DNA of 54,871 bases, taken from assembly GCA_947644545.1 (NCBI GenBank), contig CANRZW010000025.1, positions 1 to 54,871 on the forward strand, in the 5' to 3' direction. Of the stretch, positions 1 through 6,726 are shown one piece after another. How positions within the stretch are numbered: position 1 is the first letter of the stretch; every line of letters begins with the position of its first letter. The translations under genes were made by a program, and so were the position numbers. The DNA comes from an uncultured Lachnospiraceae bacterium (lineage in GTDB: Bacteria > Bacillota > Clostridia > Lachnospirales > Lachnospiraceae). Below the pieces are notes generated by a model, which was given only the letters and a program-made list of their open reading frames with translations, did not search any database and was not told the origin of the DNA.

Positions 1-5
1 CGAAT

Positions 6-38
6 CAATCTGTCGGGCTTCTATAGTCCGACAGATTG
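6..38. repeat. Perfect inverted repeat (11-bp arms)
   Basis: CAATCTGTCGG at 6-16 pairs with CCGACAGATTG at 28-38 across an 11-nt loop. There is no T-run on either side, so it is not a clear intrinsic terminator. It lies 3' of the truncated toxin gene on the minus strand and could be a weak terminator or an element end. Confidence 0.6.
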
Positions 39-107
39 GGAAACTTTTAATTAACTGTACTTGTTTAAATTTTGTGTAAATACACACCCATTTTTACTTC
101 AATTACA

Positions 108-269
108 TCACTTATTATGGCTTGCTGATTTTCTGTTGCCAAAAATTCCATCATATCCGTTCCGATCAATATCCTTCAATAACTGAAGAATACGCCTTAA
201 CTTCTTCTTATCTTGCTTCATCCAGTATTCAAAATCTTCCCATGCCGCATCTGACCATGACTTAATCAT
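108..269 (-). pseudogene. Truncated YoeB/Txe-family toxin (N-terminal half)
   Basis: This 53-codon frame begins with MIKSWSDAAWEDFEYW and continues to a DIDRNGYDG segment. That is the start of YoeB/Txe mRNA-interferase toxins, which normally have about 85 residues. The usual continuation (GKPEPLKG, then the catalytic SRRI...EHRLVY part) is missing, and an unrelated ten-residue tail runs to TGA at 108-110. The ATG overlaps the stop of the upstream RelB-like frame by 8 nt (ATGATTAA), the normal coupling of an antitoxin-toxin pair. The catalytic half is absent, so the product should be inactive. The sequence after the break reads openly in another frame to a TAA, which suggests a recombination junction rather than point decay. 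Confidence 0.75.
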
Positions 270-615
270 CAAAATCCAACTCATGTACTGTGCCGCCTGC
301 AGCTTCCATCTGTGCTACCGACTCTTTTAGCCTGTTCATATTTTCCTGCGAATAAAAAGGATCTACAGCCACCTCAAAAGGTATTCGCTTTTCACGCCCA
401 AGTATTACTTTATCTGTAGTACTTACAAACTTTTTCAAAAAATCAACTAAATGCTCAATCCCATTCCCTAAACAAGAAAAAATAAACCATATGAGTAATA
501 TTACCACAAGTACAAGTATTACCAACAAAGCCAACCCTATCATAAAATTAGTTATAGGATATCTCTGAGCAAACGGCGCTTTTTCTTTCACTGAATTCTT
601 TTTCGTACTTTCCAT
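262..615 (-). CDS. Chimeric ORF: membrane segment fused to the C-terminus of a RelB/DinJ antitoxin
   Basis: The frame encodes 117 residues. Residues 1-70 are a lysine-rich start and one strong membrane helix (about 24-48) followed by an amphipathic stretch. From about residue 74, REKRIPFEVAVDPFYSQENM and the following LKESVAQMEAAGGT match the C-terminal toxin-binding part of Firmicutes RelB/DinJ antitoxins. The ribbon-helix-helix DNA-binding half is missing and replaced by the membrane segment. The ribosome binding site is weak (GAAGATAGCAT before ATG), so expression is uncertain. It is coupled to the truncated YoeB frame. It is most likely a deletion scar that joined two genes, though the product could be a membrane-tethered antitoxin fragment. 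Confidence 0.6.
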   Translation of the reverse strand: MESTKKNSVKEKAPFAQRYPITNFMIGLALLVILVLVVILLIWFIFSCLGNGIEHLVDFLKKFVSTTDKVILGREKRIPFEVAVDPFYSQENMNRLKESVAQMEAAGGTVHELDFDD

Positions 616-920
616 ATGCTATCTTCGTAAGCTATTTGACAATTTAATAAATACCCATTTCTCTTGGCAGCAATTTACTGCCTTAATTTTTCTGAAATTA
701 TAGATTGCAAATATAGCAGGCAATCTCATGGACTACCTGCCATATAAAATAAATAGTATTCTTTTGTACTATTCGAACCCCTATATCTATAACATAATTG
801 TTAAATATATCATTGCTTTTTAGGAGTTTTCATAGCTATAATATCCATATTTTATGCCGCATTTACAGTTTCAGCTACATGATGCTAGCACCATGTAATT
901 ATTACACCAACAAGGAAATT
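616..920. other. AT-rich intergenic region without a recognisable gene
   Basis: About 300 nt of AT-rich DNA between cptN and the chimeric ORF. On the minus strand it contains a short hairpin (GGCAG/CTGCC around 665-685) and TATAAT-like boxes, but no well-spaced -35 element. No coding frame with a ribosome binding site was found. Confidence 0.5.
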
Positions 921-1391
921 TTATCTGCCTTTCCTCAAATTCTCCAATATCGCCATAACATCCGGCTGTGTTGGAGTGAATTTTATGCCACGTTTCAACA
1001 TACCTATGATTTTTCTCACTTTTTGCTCAATCTCTTTAGCGGTATGCTCACTTGTTAACATCAGATGATTTCCGGCGATTGTGTATTCTCGCTCTATGTA
1101 TTCTTCCGTTATCGGGAACATATCCTGTATCAGAAATGCGCTCTCCCGGCTGTCATCCAGTTTAACGATATGGAGAATATCGCAAGGTTTCCCGGCTTTT
1201 TCTTTTTTCTCCATAATTTGTTTGTATTTGTCAATGCGACTGGACAATGGTATCATCCAGTATATTCCGGTACTTGTATCTTCAAAACAGTAATAATGCG
1301 GTCTATTTCCCGCTTTGTTTCCTTTGAGATATGGATCGGGCATATCTTCAAAGAATTGGTCTTTGATAATATAAAAGCCTGTTTTCTTCAT
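921..1391 (-). CDS. Type III toxin-antitoxin toxin, CptN/ToxN-like endoribonuclease
   Basis: The 156-residue protein has the small compact fold expected of type III (ToxN/AbiQ/CptN) toxins, which cut cellular RNA and process their own repeat RNA antitoxin. Visible features are FYIIKDQFF (6-14), HYYCF (32-36), WMIPLSSRIDKYK (45-57; the PLSS patch sits where ToxN proteins carry their catalytic serine/threonine), and a central strand and helix around DILHIVKLDD and FLIQDMFPI. The C-terminus GIKFTPTQPDV is typical of the CptN subgroup. The start is supported by GAGGA eight nt before ATG. Directly upstream are 2.2 copies of a 45-nt repeat and a hairpin, the hallmark layout of this class. The frame is intact with no missing motif seen, so the toxin is probably functional. 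Family assignment is by pattern recognition. Confidence 0.85.
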   Translation of the reverse strand: MKKTGFYIIKDQFFEDMPDPYLKGNKAGNRPHYYCFEDTSTGIYWMIPLSSRIDKYKQIMEKKEKAGKPCDILHIVKLDDSRESAFLIQDMFPITEEYIEREYTIAGNHLMLTSEHTAKEIEQKVRKIIGMLKRGIKFTPTQPDVMAILENLRKGR

Positions 1392-1410
1392 TTGTCTGTC
1401 CTCATTACGG

Positions 1411-1437
1411 AAAAATCCTCCGCCTTACGGCGAAGGA
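1411..1437 (-). terminator. Intrinsic hairpin between antitoxin RNA and toxin gene
   Basis: On the minus strand TCCTTCGCC and GGCGGAGGA pair (9 bp, one G.U) around a GTAA tetraloop, followed by TTTTT. In type III systems this attenuating terminator keeps antitoxin RNA in large excess over toxin mRNA. Confidence 0.85.
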
Positions 1438-1537
1438 CTACACTTTCGACCCAACCATTTATATACCGCATATTGGTCAGCGGTAAACTTTCAACCCGAC
1501 CATTTATATACCACATATCGGTCAGTGGTAAACTTTC
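1438..1537 (-). ncRNA. CptI-type RNA antitoxin: 2.2 tandem 45-nt repeats
   Basis: On the minus strand two full 45-nt units (1537-1493 and 1492-1448) begin GAAAGTTTACC and share the core GGTATATAAATGGT. A third partial unit of 10 nt (1447-1438, GAAAGTGTAG) runs into the terminator. The units differ at a few positions, several of them paired changes (for example CCACTG...GTGG against CCGCTG...GCGG) that preserve a stem. This fits a folded repeat bound and cut by the toxin. A promoter lies 11 nt upstream and the toxin gene lies downstream. Confidence 0.88.
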
Positions 1538-1548
1538 TTTGTACCTAC

Positions 1549-1577
1549 ATTCTAGCAAGCGCAAAGAGAAAAGTCAA
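1549..1577 (-). promoter_or_regulatory. Promoter of the type III toxin-antitoxin operon
   Basis: Minus strand: TTGACT (1577-1572), 17-nt spacer, TAGAAT (1554-1549). Transcription would begin just before the first repeat. Confidence 0.8.
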
Positions 1578-1628
1578 CATGGCTTTTCATGAAAACTTTA
1601 TGAAGCATCCGCTCAAATTATTCCTTTT

Positions 1629-2729
1629 TTATGGACAATCAAGCAAATTTATAATAATTACTCTCAAATTAACAATATCATCATTGGATTCTATATTATC
1701 CAACTCAAACACTTCTTTTAGCATCCTTTTTTTGTCATAATATATGTAAATTTTATCTGTATCAATCACTAATGCATTATCTCTATAAATATTGTCCATC
1801 ACTATCTTATCTGGTGTTAAATACAGTTGTTTTAAATTGCAATATGACATCAACTGAGAATTTATGTCCTTTTCTGCTGAAACAGATAACTTGATTTCCA
1901 CAGGCAAATATTTACCGTTCATTTTTATTACATTATCTACAAATGTTTTGCTTCTATTCTCCTTTTTACAACCACATTCTTTATAAAAGACTTTTGTATC
2001 TCCCAAAACTCTCAAAAATCTATCCACATAAAATGCCCTAAACTGTGCTTCTAGAAAAAAATCACGTCTATGACAATTTACTATCTTTAACCAATTATCG
2101 TCGTTCAACCTATATAATGGCATAGGTTCTGCAACAGAATCTATAAAGTATTTTTCCACAACATTGTTTTTCTTTAAAATCAAATTTTTAATAAAATCAA
2201 ATTTTTCACCAAAAACCGGCGTTATGCTGCTCTGTCTCGAAACTTCTATTTCAACACTAAATTCCGATATATCAATTAGATTTTCTAATAAAAAAATCTC
2301 TTCAATCGGCGCATATAGATTACTTTTCCAATGCAAATTCTCATTATTCATTTTATCATAGGCAGGATTCCCTGAAATTCTTCCTATTGCAAATATTTTC
2401 CCGCCATATAGATCATGTATCTTTTTTGCTCTTATCAGAGCATTCATAATTGTCCAAAATGTACTATTAGAATAGCATTCTCTAATGCTTAAAAGCTCAT
2501 TCTTTAATTTGCCAATTTTACTATTTGCAGTTTTGGCGTGCATAAAAAGAACAATATCACCTTTCTTGCACCATTTAGGTGCTGTCCATGCGGTTTCTCG
2601 ATCCTCGTATTCACCATCATCACCACCCCTAATAATTGCTTCCATATTAAAGAAGTGTGCATAATCATAAACTTCATCTAATGAATCTGGAAAAGAGATA
2701 TTTGATATATACGCTTGAACATAATTCAT
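1629..2729 (-). CDS. Putative defence nuclease: PUA/EVE-like N-terminus and PD-(D/E)xK C-terminus
   Basis: The 366-residue protein was not recognised as a named family. The N-terminal half contains KKGDIVLFMHAK (55-66) and GKIFAIGRISG (110-120), two strand-rich blocks like the core of EVE/PUA-type modified-base readers. The C-terminal half has a helix with an acidic residue (FFLEAQFRAFY, 224-234), then FVDNVI (D265), then VEIK (E278, K280), then SQLMSY (291-296). This is the D...ExK...Q order of PD-(D/E)xK nucleases. Start: ATG with GGAGAGG eight nt upstream. It has its own promoter, lies just upstream of the type III toxin-antitoxin operon on the same strand, and is AT-rich like the island. 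A role as a modification-dependent nuclease is inference. Confidence 0.55.
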   Translation of the reverse strand: MNYVQAYISNISFPDSLDEVYDYAHFFNMEAIIRGGDDGEYEDRETAWTAPKWCKKGDIVLFMHAKTANSKIGKLKNELLSIRECYSNSTFWTIMNALIRAKKIHDLYGGKIFAIGRISGNPAYDKMNNENLHWKSNLYAPIEEIFLLENLIDISEFSVEIEVSRQSSITPVFGEKFDFIKNLILKKNNVVEKYFIDSVAEPMPLYRLNDDNWLKIVNCHRRDFFLEAQFRAFYVDRFLRVLGDTKVFYKECGCKKENRSKTFVDNVIKMNGKYLPVEIKLSVSAEKDINSQLMSYCNLKQLYLTPDKIVMDNIYRDNALVIDTDKIYIYYDKKRMLKEVFELDNIESNDDIVNLRVIIINLLDCP

Positions 2730-2770
2730 AACGAATTACCTCTCCATTCATAACGCTAAATATTTCCTTT

Positions 2771-2799
2771 ATAATAAGGTCAAGCAGACAATGCCGCAA
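2771..2799 (-). promoter_or_regulatory. Promoter for the putative defence nuclease
   Basis: Minus strand: TTGCGG (2799-2794), 17-nt spacer, TATTAT (2776-2771), about 40 nt before the ATG at 2729. Confidence 0.55.
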
Positions 2800-3122
2800 A
2801 TTATAATCATTTTTCAAAAATCAAACTGTTACTCCTTTAGATTCAAGCATCCGAACGCTTTTCAACATTTTCACGCCCGGGGTAAGTGTTCGAATTTCCG
2901 CAGGAGTATATAAGATAGTTGCCCCCTCGAAAACCACCGCGCTTTTGTTTTAGCCTGCCCACTACTACTACCACTTCTCGAACTGCTTGTTGGCGTAGAA
3001 TATGGTGAAGAAAATGTGGAATAAAAATTGTAATTTCTATTGCCACATCTTCCACACACTGGACAGTTTGCCCTTCCACTCGCTGTGCGGTGACCGTTAA
3101 TTGGTGCTGTACATCTTGCCAT
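2795..3122 (-). pseudogene. Broken gene for a TIR-domain effector with Cys/Ser-rich N-terminus
   Basis: The frame starts MARCTAPINGHRTASGRA, followed by a CPVCGRC motif and a Tyr/Ser/Thr-rich linker. This is the N-terminal signature of a group of bacterial proteins that continue into a TIR domain. After the linker the reading moves to a second frame (ILYTPAEIRTLTP), then a third (RENVEKRSDA, stop at 2843). Near the end another frame reads LESKGVTV followed by TGA where TIR proteins have VTVW. At least two frameshifts, an internal deletion and a W-to-stop change are therefore visible. Only the 5' part survives. TIR proteins of this type act in phage defence; the assignment rests on remembered family motifs. 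Confidence 0.6.
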
Positions 3123-3485
3123 AATATCATATTGTCCATTCTCGATGAAATATTTATCTTCATTTGATATTAGAGTTCGTAATCTTGTTTTTATTGTAGC
3201 ACACAGGGAAATTTTTCCCACAAAAAAATATAGGGCACAACAACCGCCACACCCCATATTTCTTATCGTTTCAACGACTTCTCAATCTTCCATTTTGCCC
3301 TTTCAAATTGTTCTGCTTTTCATAAAGGCTATTCCGCTCCTTGCAGAAGTTTTTTCATGCGCTCCAGCTACGCTCTCACTCCCTCCCGGCAATCCGGCTC
3401 TATCTTTTTATATTCCCCGGTCAGATTGCGGATTGTATTTGTGGTAAAAAACGGACTTTTCCCGAACAAACCCCAGAATGTGTTT
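3123..3485. other. Decayed sequence without a recognisable gene
   Basis: Both strands are broken into short frames. The minus strand shows short coding-like stretches (for example LTGEYKKIEPD) interrupted by stops. They resemble further remnants of the neighbouring element but could not be assigned. Confidence 0.4.
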
Positions 3486-3694
3486 TGTTTTTCCTAGTCA
3501 CGGAATGGACGATGATATTATGCTTCCTGATATAATCGGCAAGCAGGCTGTTGAATTCTTTGAGCGGCCGGATCTATGAAATATCCAGTCCGTAGAGCCA
3601 CTGCTCCTTTAAGGTGCGGAAGTTCCTCTCCTCTTTTTCCTTGGATGCCCCATCCCTGACAGGGGTATCCCGTGCAGTGTGGAAAAGGAGATCC
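3486..3694 (-). pseudogene. C-terminal fragment of a DDE (rve-type) transposase
   Basis: One minus-strand frame reads VRDGASKEKEERNFRTLKEQ followed by a segment ending DYIRKHNIIVHSVT, with a single in-frame TAG after WLYGLDIS. The order GaSK-KxERNFRT, WL..LD, EFN..L..YI..HN..VHS is the end of the integrase-core domain of DDE transposases. The N-terminal HTH and the first two catalytic aspartates are absent. The fragment begins in the same short stretch where the YqaJ-like fragment ends, so one element was spliced onto another. Confidence 0.65.
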
Positions 3695-3821
3695 CAATGA
3701 TGGCAGAGACGTCACTGCCGCCGATCCCACAACGCCGCCAGTCCAGTCATTCTTCCCTAGTAAGGTCTTCCGTATCCACCAGCGGACTGTGCCTTTCCCT
3801 CTCCATGTTCGAATCGGGCAT
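3690..3821 (-). pseudogene. N-terminal fragment of a YqaJ-family exonuclease
   Basis: From an ATG at 3821 with an AAGGGGG ribosome binding site, the frame reads MPDSNME, then DTEDLTREE-stop-LDWRRCG, then GIGGSDVSAIIGIS. YqaJ viral-recombinase/lambda-exonuclease-type proteins start with TREEWL..R..GIGGSD..AI.G, so the TGA at 3749-3747 replaces a tryptophan codon. The nuclease core is missing. Such genes belong to the recombination modules of phages and conjugative elements. Confidence 0.6.
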
Positions 3822-4199
3822 GGTCACGCCCCCTTTTGGCCCTGTGCGTGAAGTTCGCTGTCCAAATCGTGGTACAGTTCTTCCAGTACTGGTCATTGGC
3901 TTTCTGGACCGCGGTATCCCTGAACAGGTATCCTGCCGCCTGTTTCTGCAAGCGGAAATGGCCATCTGCCAAATCCCTGGCGTTCATAGATTTCCATGAA
4001 CCATAGTCATTCCCGCTCTTAAAGGGAATAATCTGGCAATTTCGTCATTGCATTCATCTATATCGTGTCCATCCACAATAAATTTTTGCCCTTTCATACT
4101 TCCAAACCTGCGTTTTCTCCCCTGTGCAGCAATATCATAATGTATACTCTTACTCCCTGATTCTGTAATGTTGACATAACAGGCACCGCCTTTCTGCAT
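3757..4199 (-). pseudogene. Remnant of a mobile-element accessory gene
   Basis: Two adjoining frames (ending at 3984 and at 3757) read GGACYVNITESGSKSIHYD, then FIVDGHDIDECNDEIARLFP, and after a frame change MNARDLADGHFRLQKQAA and KANDQYWKNC. They read as one protein broken by a frameshift near 3990. I associate this kind of protein with the gene upstream of YqaJ/RecT modules in clostridial conjugative elements, but no function is known to me. It lies directly upstream of the YqaJ fragment. Confidence 0.4.
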
Positions 4200-4358
4200 G
4201 ATATATGGCAGACATTGATCTGATTAGCTTCTTACCCCTGCCACGGTTTTATTATACTAAGGAAACTGTTTTTTTCAAGGATATCCTGGTTGATACCAAA
4301 ACAGTATGAATGATTATGCGAAAATACTACCGCAACTCCCAGCAATCTTACCTGTATC

Positions 4359-4727
4359 TTATGAAGCTTCCATATCGAACAAACTGAGTTGTACTGGCTG
4401 CTCCATCCTCTCTTTTTCTTTTTCCAGGCGCATCTGTTCCAGTTCCGCAATCCGTTTCTTTCCCAGCCATTTATCCGCATGGCGCCAGTCTTCGCTGAAT
4501 TTCTCCAGGCTCTCATACCCGTTTTCCAGGAGTTTCTTTTCTAGATGCCTGACCGCAGACTCCCACAGTTTCTGACGTCTCTCCTTTTTGTTTTCCTTAG
4601 TAAAATAATGGGTACGCATTTTGTCCTTTATCCTGTCCTGGCAGATTCTGGCGCATGTCTTACAGATATCCATGCTCACCGGATGGTCAAAGAGCTTTTT
4701 CCCTTTGATGATCTGCGTATCCACCAC
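4359..4727 (-). pseudogene. Mobile-element protein remnant ending in a sliding-clamp-binding motif
   Basis: A 122-residue frame (apparent GTG start) contains MDICKTCARICQDR, a possible Cys-based metal site, a long charged helix, and a C-terminal QLSLF. QLSLF is the consensus pentapeptide by which bacterial proteins bind the DnaN sliding clamp. Upstream sequence in another frame (FYLRNDLNGTPFEG, about 4735-4780) reads as the missing earlier part, so the gene is probably frameshifted near 4730. The context is a broken conjugative-element recombination module. Confidence 0.4.
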
Positions 4728-4911
4728 CCCTCAAACGGTGTACCGTTCAGGTCATTTCTGAGATAGAATATCTTTACATCATAAAATACATTCCCTCTTT
4801 TTTATCCAGTTCATGCCCAAGAATCGGGCACATCCCTGTGCATCCCGGTTGACCCTCATCTGTTCCGTTTTCTTTACTCCCGGATTTCCTTCAAAAAAAG
4901 GACGCGGCGCA

Positions 4912-5688
4912 CTATCCTAACGCCACATCCAGTATCATCATCAGCACAAACCCGGCCGCAACGCCGATCGTACCGATATTGCTGTGTTCTCCCGCCTGAG
5001 ATTCCGGGATCAGCTCCTCCACCACCACATAGATCATCGCACCGCCCGCGAAAGCCAGCATATAGGAAAGCGCCGGCACGATCTGTTCCGCCAGCAGGAT
5101 GGTAACCGCCGCGGCGACCGGCTCCACGATCCCTGACAAAGCACCATAGACGAAGGCCCGCCATCTGCTCACCCCTTCGCTTCTAAGCGGCATGGAGATG
5201 ATGGCCCCTTCCGGGAAATTCTGAATGGCGATCCCTGCCGCCAGTGTGAACGCTCCCGCCATGGTAATGCCGGTATTCCCCAGCAATGCGCCTGCAAAAG
5301 TAACACCCACCGACATACCTTCCGGGATATTGTGCAGCGTCACCGCCAGGACAAGCATAGTTGTTTTTTTTAAATTTGCTTCGAGGCCTTCCGTCTCTGC
5401 ACTCTCCAGGTGCTGATGCGGCACCAGACTGTCCAGTCCCAGCAGAAACGCTATCCCGCCCAAGAAGCCTACGGCTGCCGGGAGCCAGGCAATCTTTCCC
5501 TGCTCCTGTGCCATGTCAATCGCCGGAATCAGCAGGGACCACACGGAAGCCGCGATCATCACCCCGGATGCAAACCCAAGAAGCATCTTCTCCAGCTTCC
5601 TGTTCATCTCACGCCTCATCCAGAATACCATTGCCGAACCAAGCGTCGTCCCCGCGAAGGGAATCAATAATCCAAGCGCCAACTGCAT
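4912..5688 (-). CDS. ZIP-family divalent metal transporter
   Basis: The 258-residue membrane protein has about eight predicted helices. HNIPEG (119-124) in the fourth helix and QNFPEG (156-161) in the fifth form the paired metal-binding motifs of ZIP (ZupT/GufA-type) transporters, and EELIPES follows at 224-230. A cytoplasmic loop carries PHQH (90-93), a usual histidine cluster. It should import zinc or a related divalent metal. Start: ATG with AAGGCGG about nine nt upstream. Length and motifs are complete. It is the first intact core gene to the right of the island. Confidence 0.9.
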   Translation of the reverse strand: MQLALGLLIPFAGTTLGSAMVFWMRREMNRKLEKMLLGFASGVMIAASVWSLLIPAIDMAQEQGKIAWLPAAVGFLGGIAFLLGLDSLVPHQHLESAETEGLEANLKKTTMLVLAVTLHNIPEGMSVGVTFAGALLGNTGITMAGAFTLAAGIAIQNFPEGAIISMPLRSEGVSRWRAFVYGALSGIVEPVAAAVTILLAEQIVPALSYMLAFAGGAMIYVVVEELIPESQAGEHSNIGTIGVAAGFVLMMILDVALG

Positions 5689-5881
5689 ATCGTAATTCCG
5701 CCTTTCCTAAACATCCATTTCACGCATCCTCATACCGCCATAACCGGAACGCAACCTGTCATCCTCTTAGGATTCGTACCCTGTATTATTTTATGCACCT
5801 TTCATCAAAATGGCTTCTGTCCGATCCGCATTTTGGATGTACGCTGCTGATATTATCTTTACTTTTGCCTTTCGAACGCTA

Positions 5882-6484
5882 TCAGCAGATCTCAAGCTCC
5901 ACCAGCACCGCCCGACAGGGAGCGCCATCCACACCGCCCAGATTGATCGGCGCAGCATTCAGGAAATACACCCCTTCCTCCACCTCTCCTAACCGGATGC
6001 CTTCTAAGAGCGTAACCTCCGCACCCAGCAGCTGTAAGTGCACGTCCCGTGAATCCTCCTCCGGTCCCACCGTCTGCGATTCGTTGCCAAGTAACAGGAT
6101 CCCCGCCTCCGCGAACACCTTCGCCGCCTCCAGGGAGACTACTGCCTGTCCCTTGATCAGGATTCTCTTCCTGCTCCGCCGATCCGTCTCTCTGGCCTTC
6201 TGCAGGATGGCGATCGCGTCGTTGGCCGTGACCACGCCCGTATGCTCCGCCACATAGGCAATTCCGACATAACGTTCCAGATCCGTCTTATCTATCGTCT
6301 TCCCCTGCTCATAGAAATGAAAAGGCGCATCCACATGCGTGCCGTTGTGGGCGCACATGGAAAAAGCCGACAGATTGCACTGGCCGCCCTCCGCAATCCT
6401 CATGACCGCCTGCATAGCCGGCGCCGGATCCCCCGGAAACACCTTACTTCCGAAGACTTCCTGCGATATATCATAGATTCTCAT
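5882..6484 (-). CDS. Cyclase/kynurenine-formamidase-like metal hydrolase
   Basis: This 200-residue protein belongs to the cyclase family (Pfam Cyclase, related to arylformamidase KynB). The signature HNGTHVDAPFHF is present, with the metal-binding His and Asp residues, as is the N-terminal YDISQEVFGSKVFPGDPAP. The frame could begin seven codons earlier, but ATG at 6484 has GGGAGG six nt upstream and is the better start. The substrate cannot be deduced: members hydrolyse N-formylkynurenine, cyclic amides or isatin-like compounds. No kynurenine-pathway genes are nearby. Confidence 0.8.
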   Translation of the reverse strand: MRIYDISQEVFGSKVFPGDPAPAMQAVMRIAEGGQCNLSAFSMCAHNGTHVDAPFHFYEQGKTIDKTDLERYVGIAYVAEHTGVVTANDAIAILQKARETDRRSRKRILIKGQAVVSLEAAKVFAEAGILLLGNESQTVGPEEDSRDVHLQLLGAEVTLLEGIRLGEVEEGVYFLNAAPINLGGVDGAPCRAVLVELEIC

Positions 6485-6550
6485 AGTTTTCCTCCCTTTG
6501 TCCATTCGATCTGCTTCTATTCAATATAGCACAAAACAGAAAGAATAGCT

Positions 6551-6582
6551 ATTGTTACGCTTCGCACCGCGCGGTTTTTGTA
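6551..6582. repeat. Inverted repeat upstream of the helicase promoter
   Basis: TGTTAC and GTAACA flank a GC-rich centre, about 40 nt upstream of the -35 box of the helicase gene. It may be an operator or a terminator-like hairpin. Confidence 0.4.
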
Positions 6583-6619
6583 ACATTTAATTCCGGAGTC
6601 CGCTTCCTGCCCGGAAATC

Positions 6620-6648
6620 TTGAAGCTCCCGTCCCGTCATGCTATAGT
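6620..6648 (+). promoter_or_regulatory. Promoter of the Lhr-type helicase gene
   Basis: TTGAAG (6620-6625), 17-nt spacer, TATAGT (6643-6648), about 80 nt before the ATG at 6727. Confidence 0.6.
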
Positions 6649-6726
6649 AATAGTGTTATCGTCTGCTGCCGTCGGAACTCAGACGCAGGTAAGAATCCAT
6701 CATACTATAAGTCAGGAGTCAAGATC

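Noticed and set aside
1438..1537. Tandem repeats as a CRISPR array
   Set aside because: The 45-nt units adjoin each other with no spacers, and they are followed by a hairpin and a type III toxin gene.
1065..1592. Plus-strand ORF of 175 codons
   Set aside because: It is antisense to cptN and the repeat RNA, has no ribosome binding site and no recognisable domain.
5361..6257. Plus-strand ORF of 298 codons
   Set aside because: It is a shadow of the ZIP and cyclase genes on the minus strand; composition is rich in Pro, Ser and Arg.
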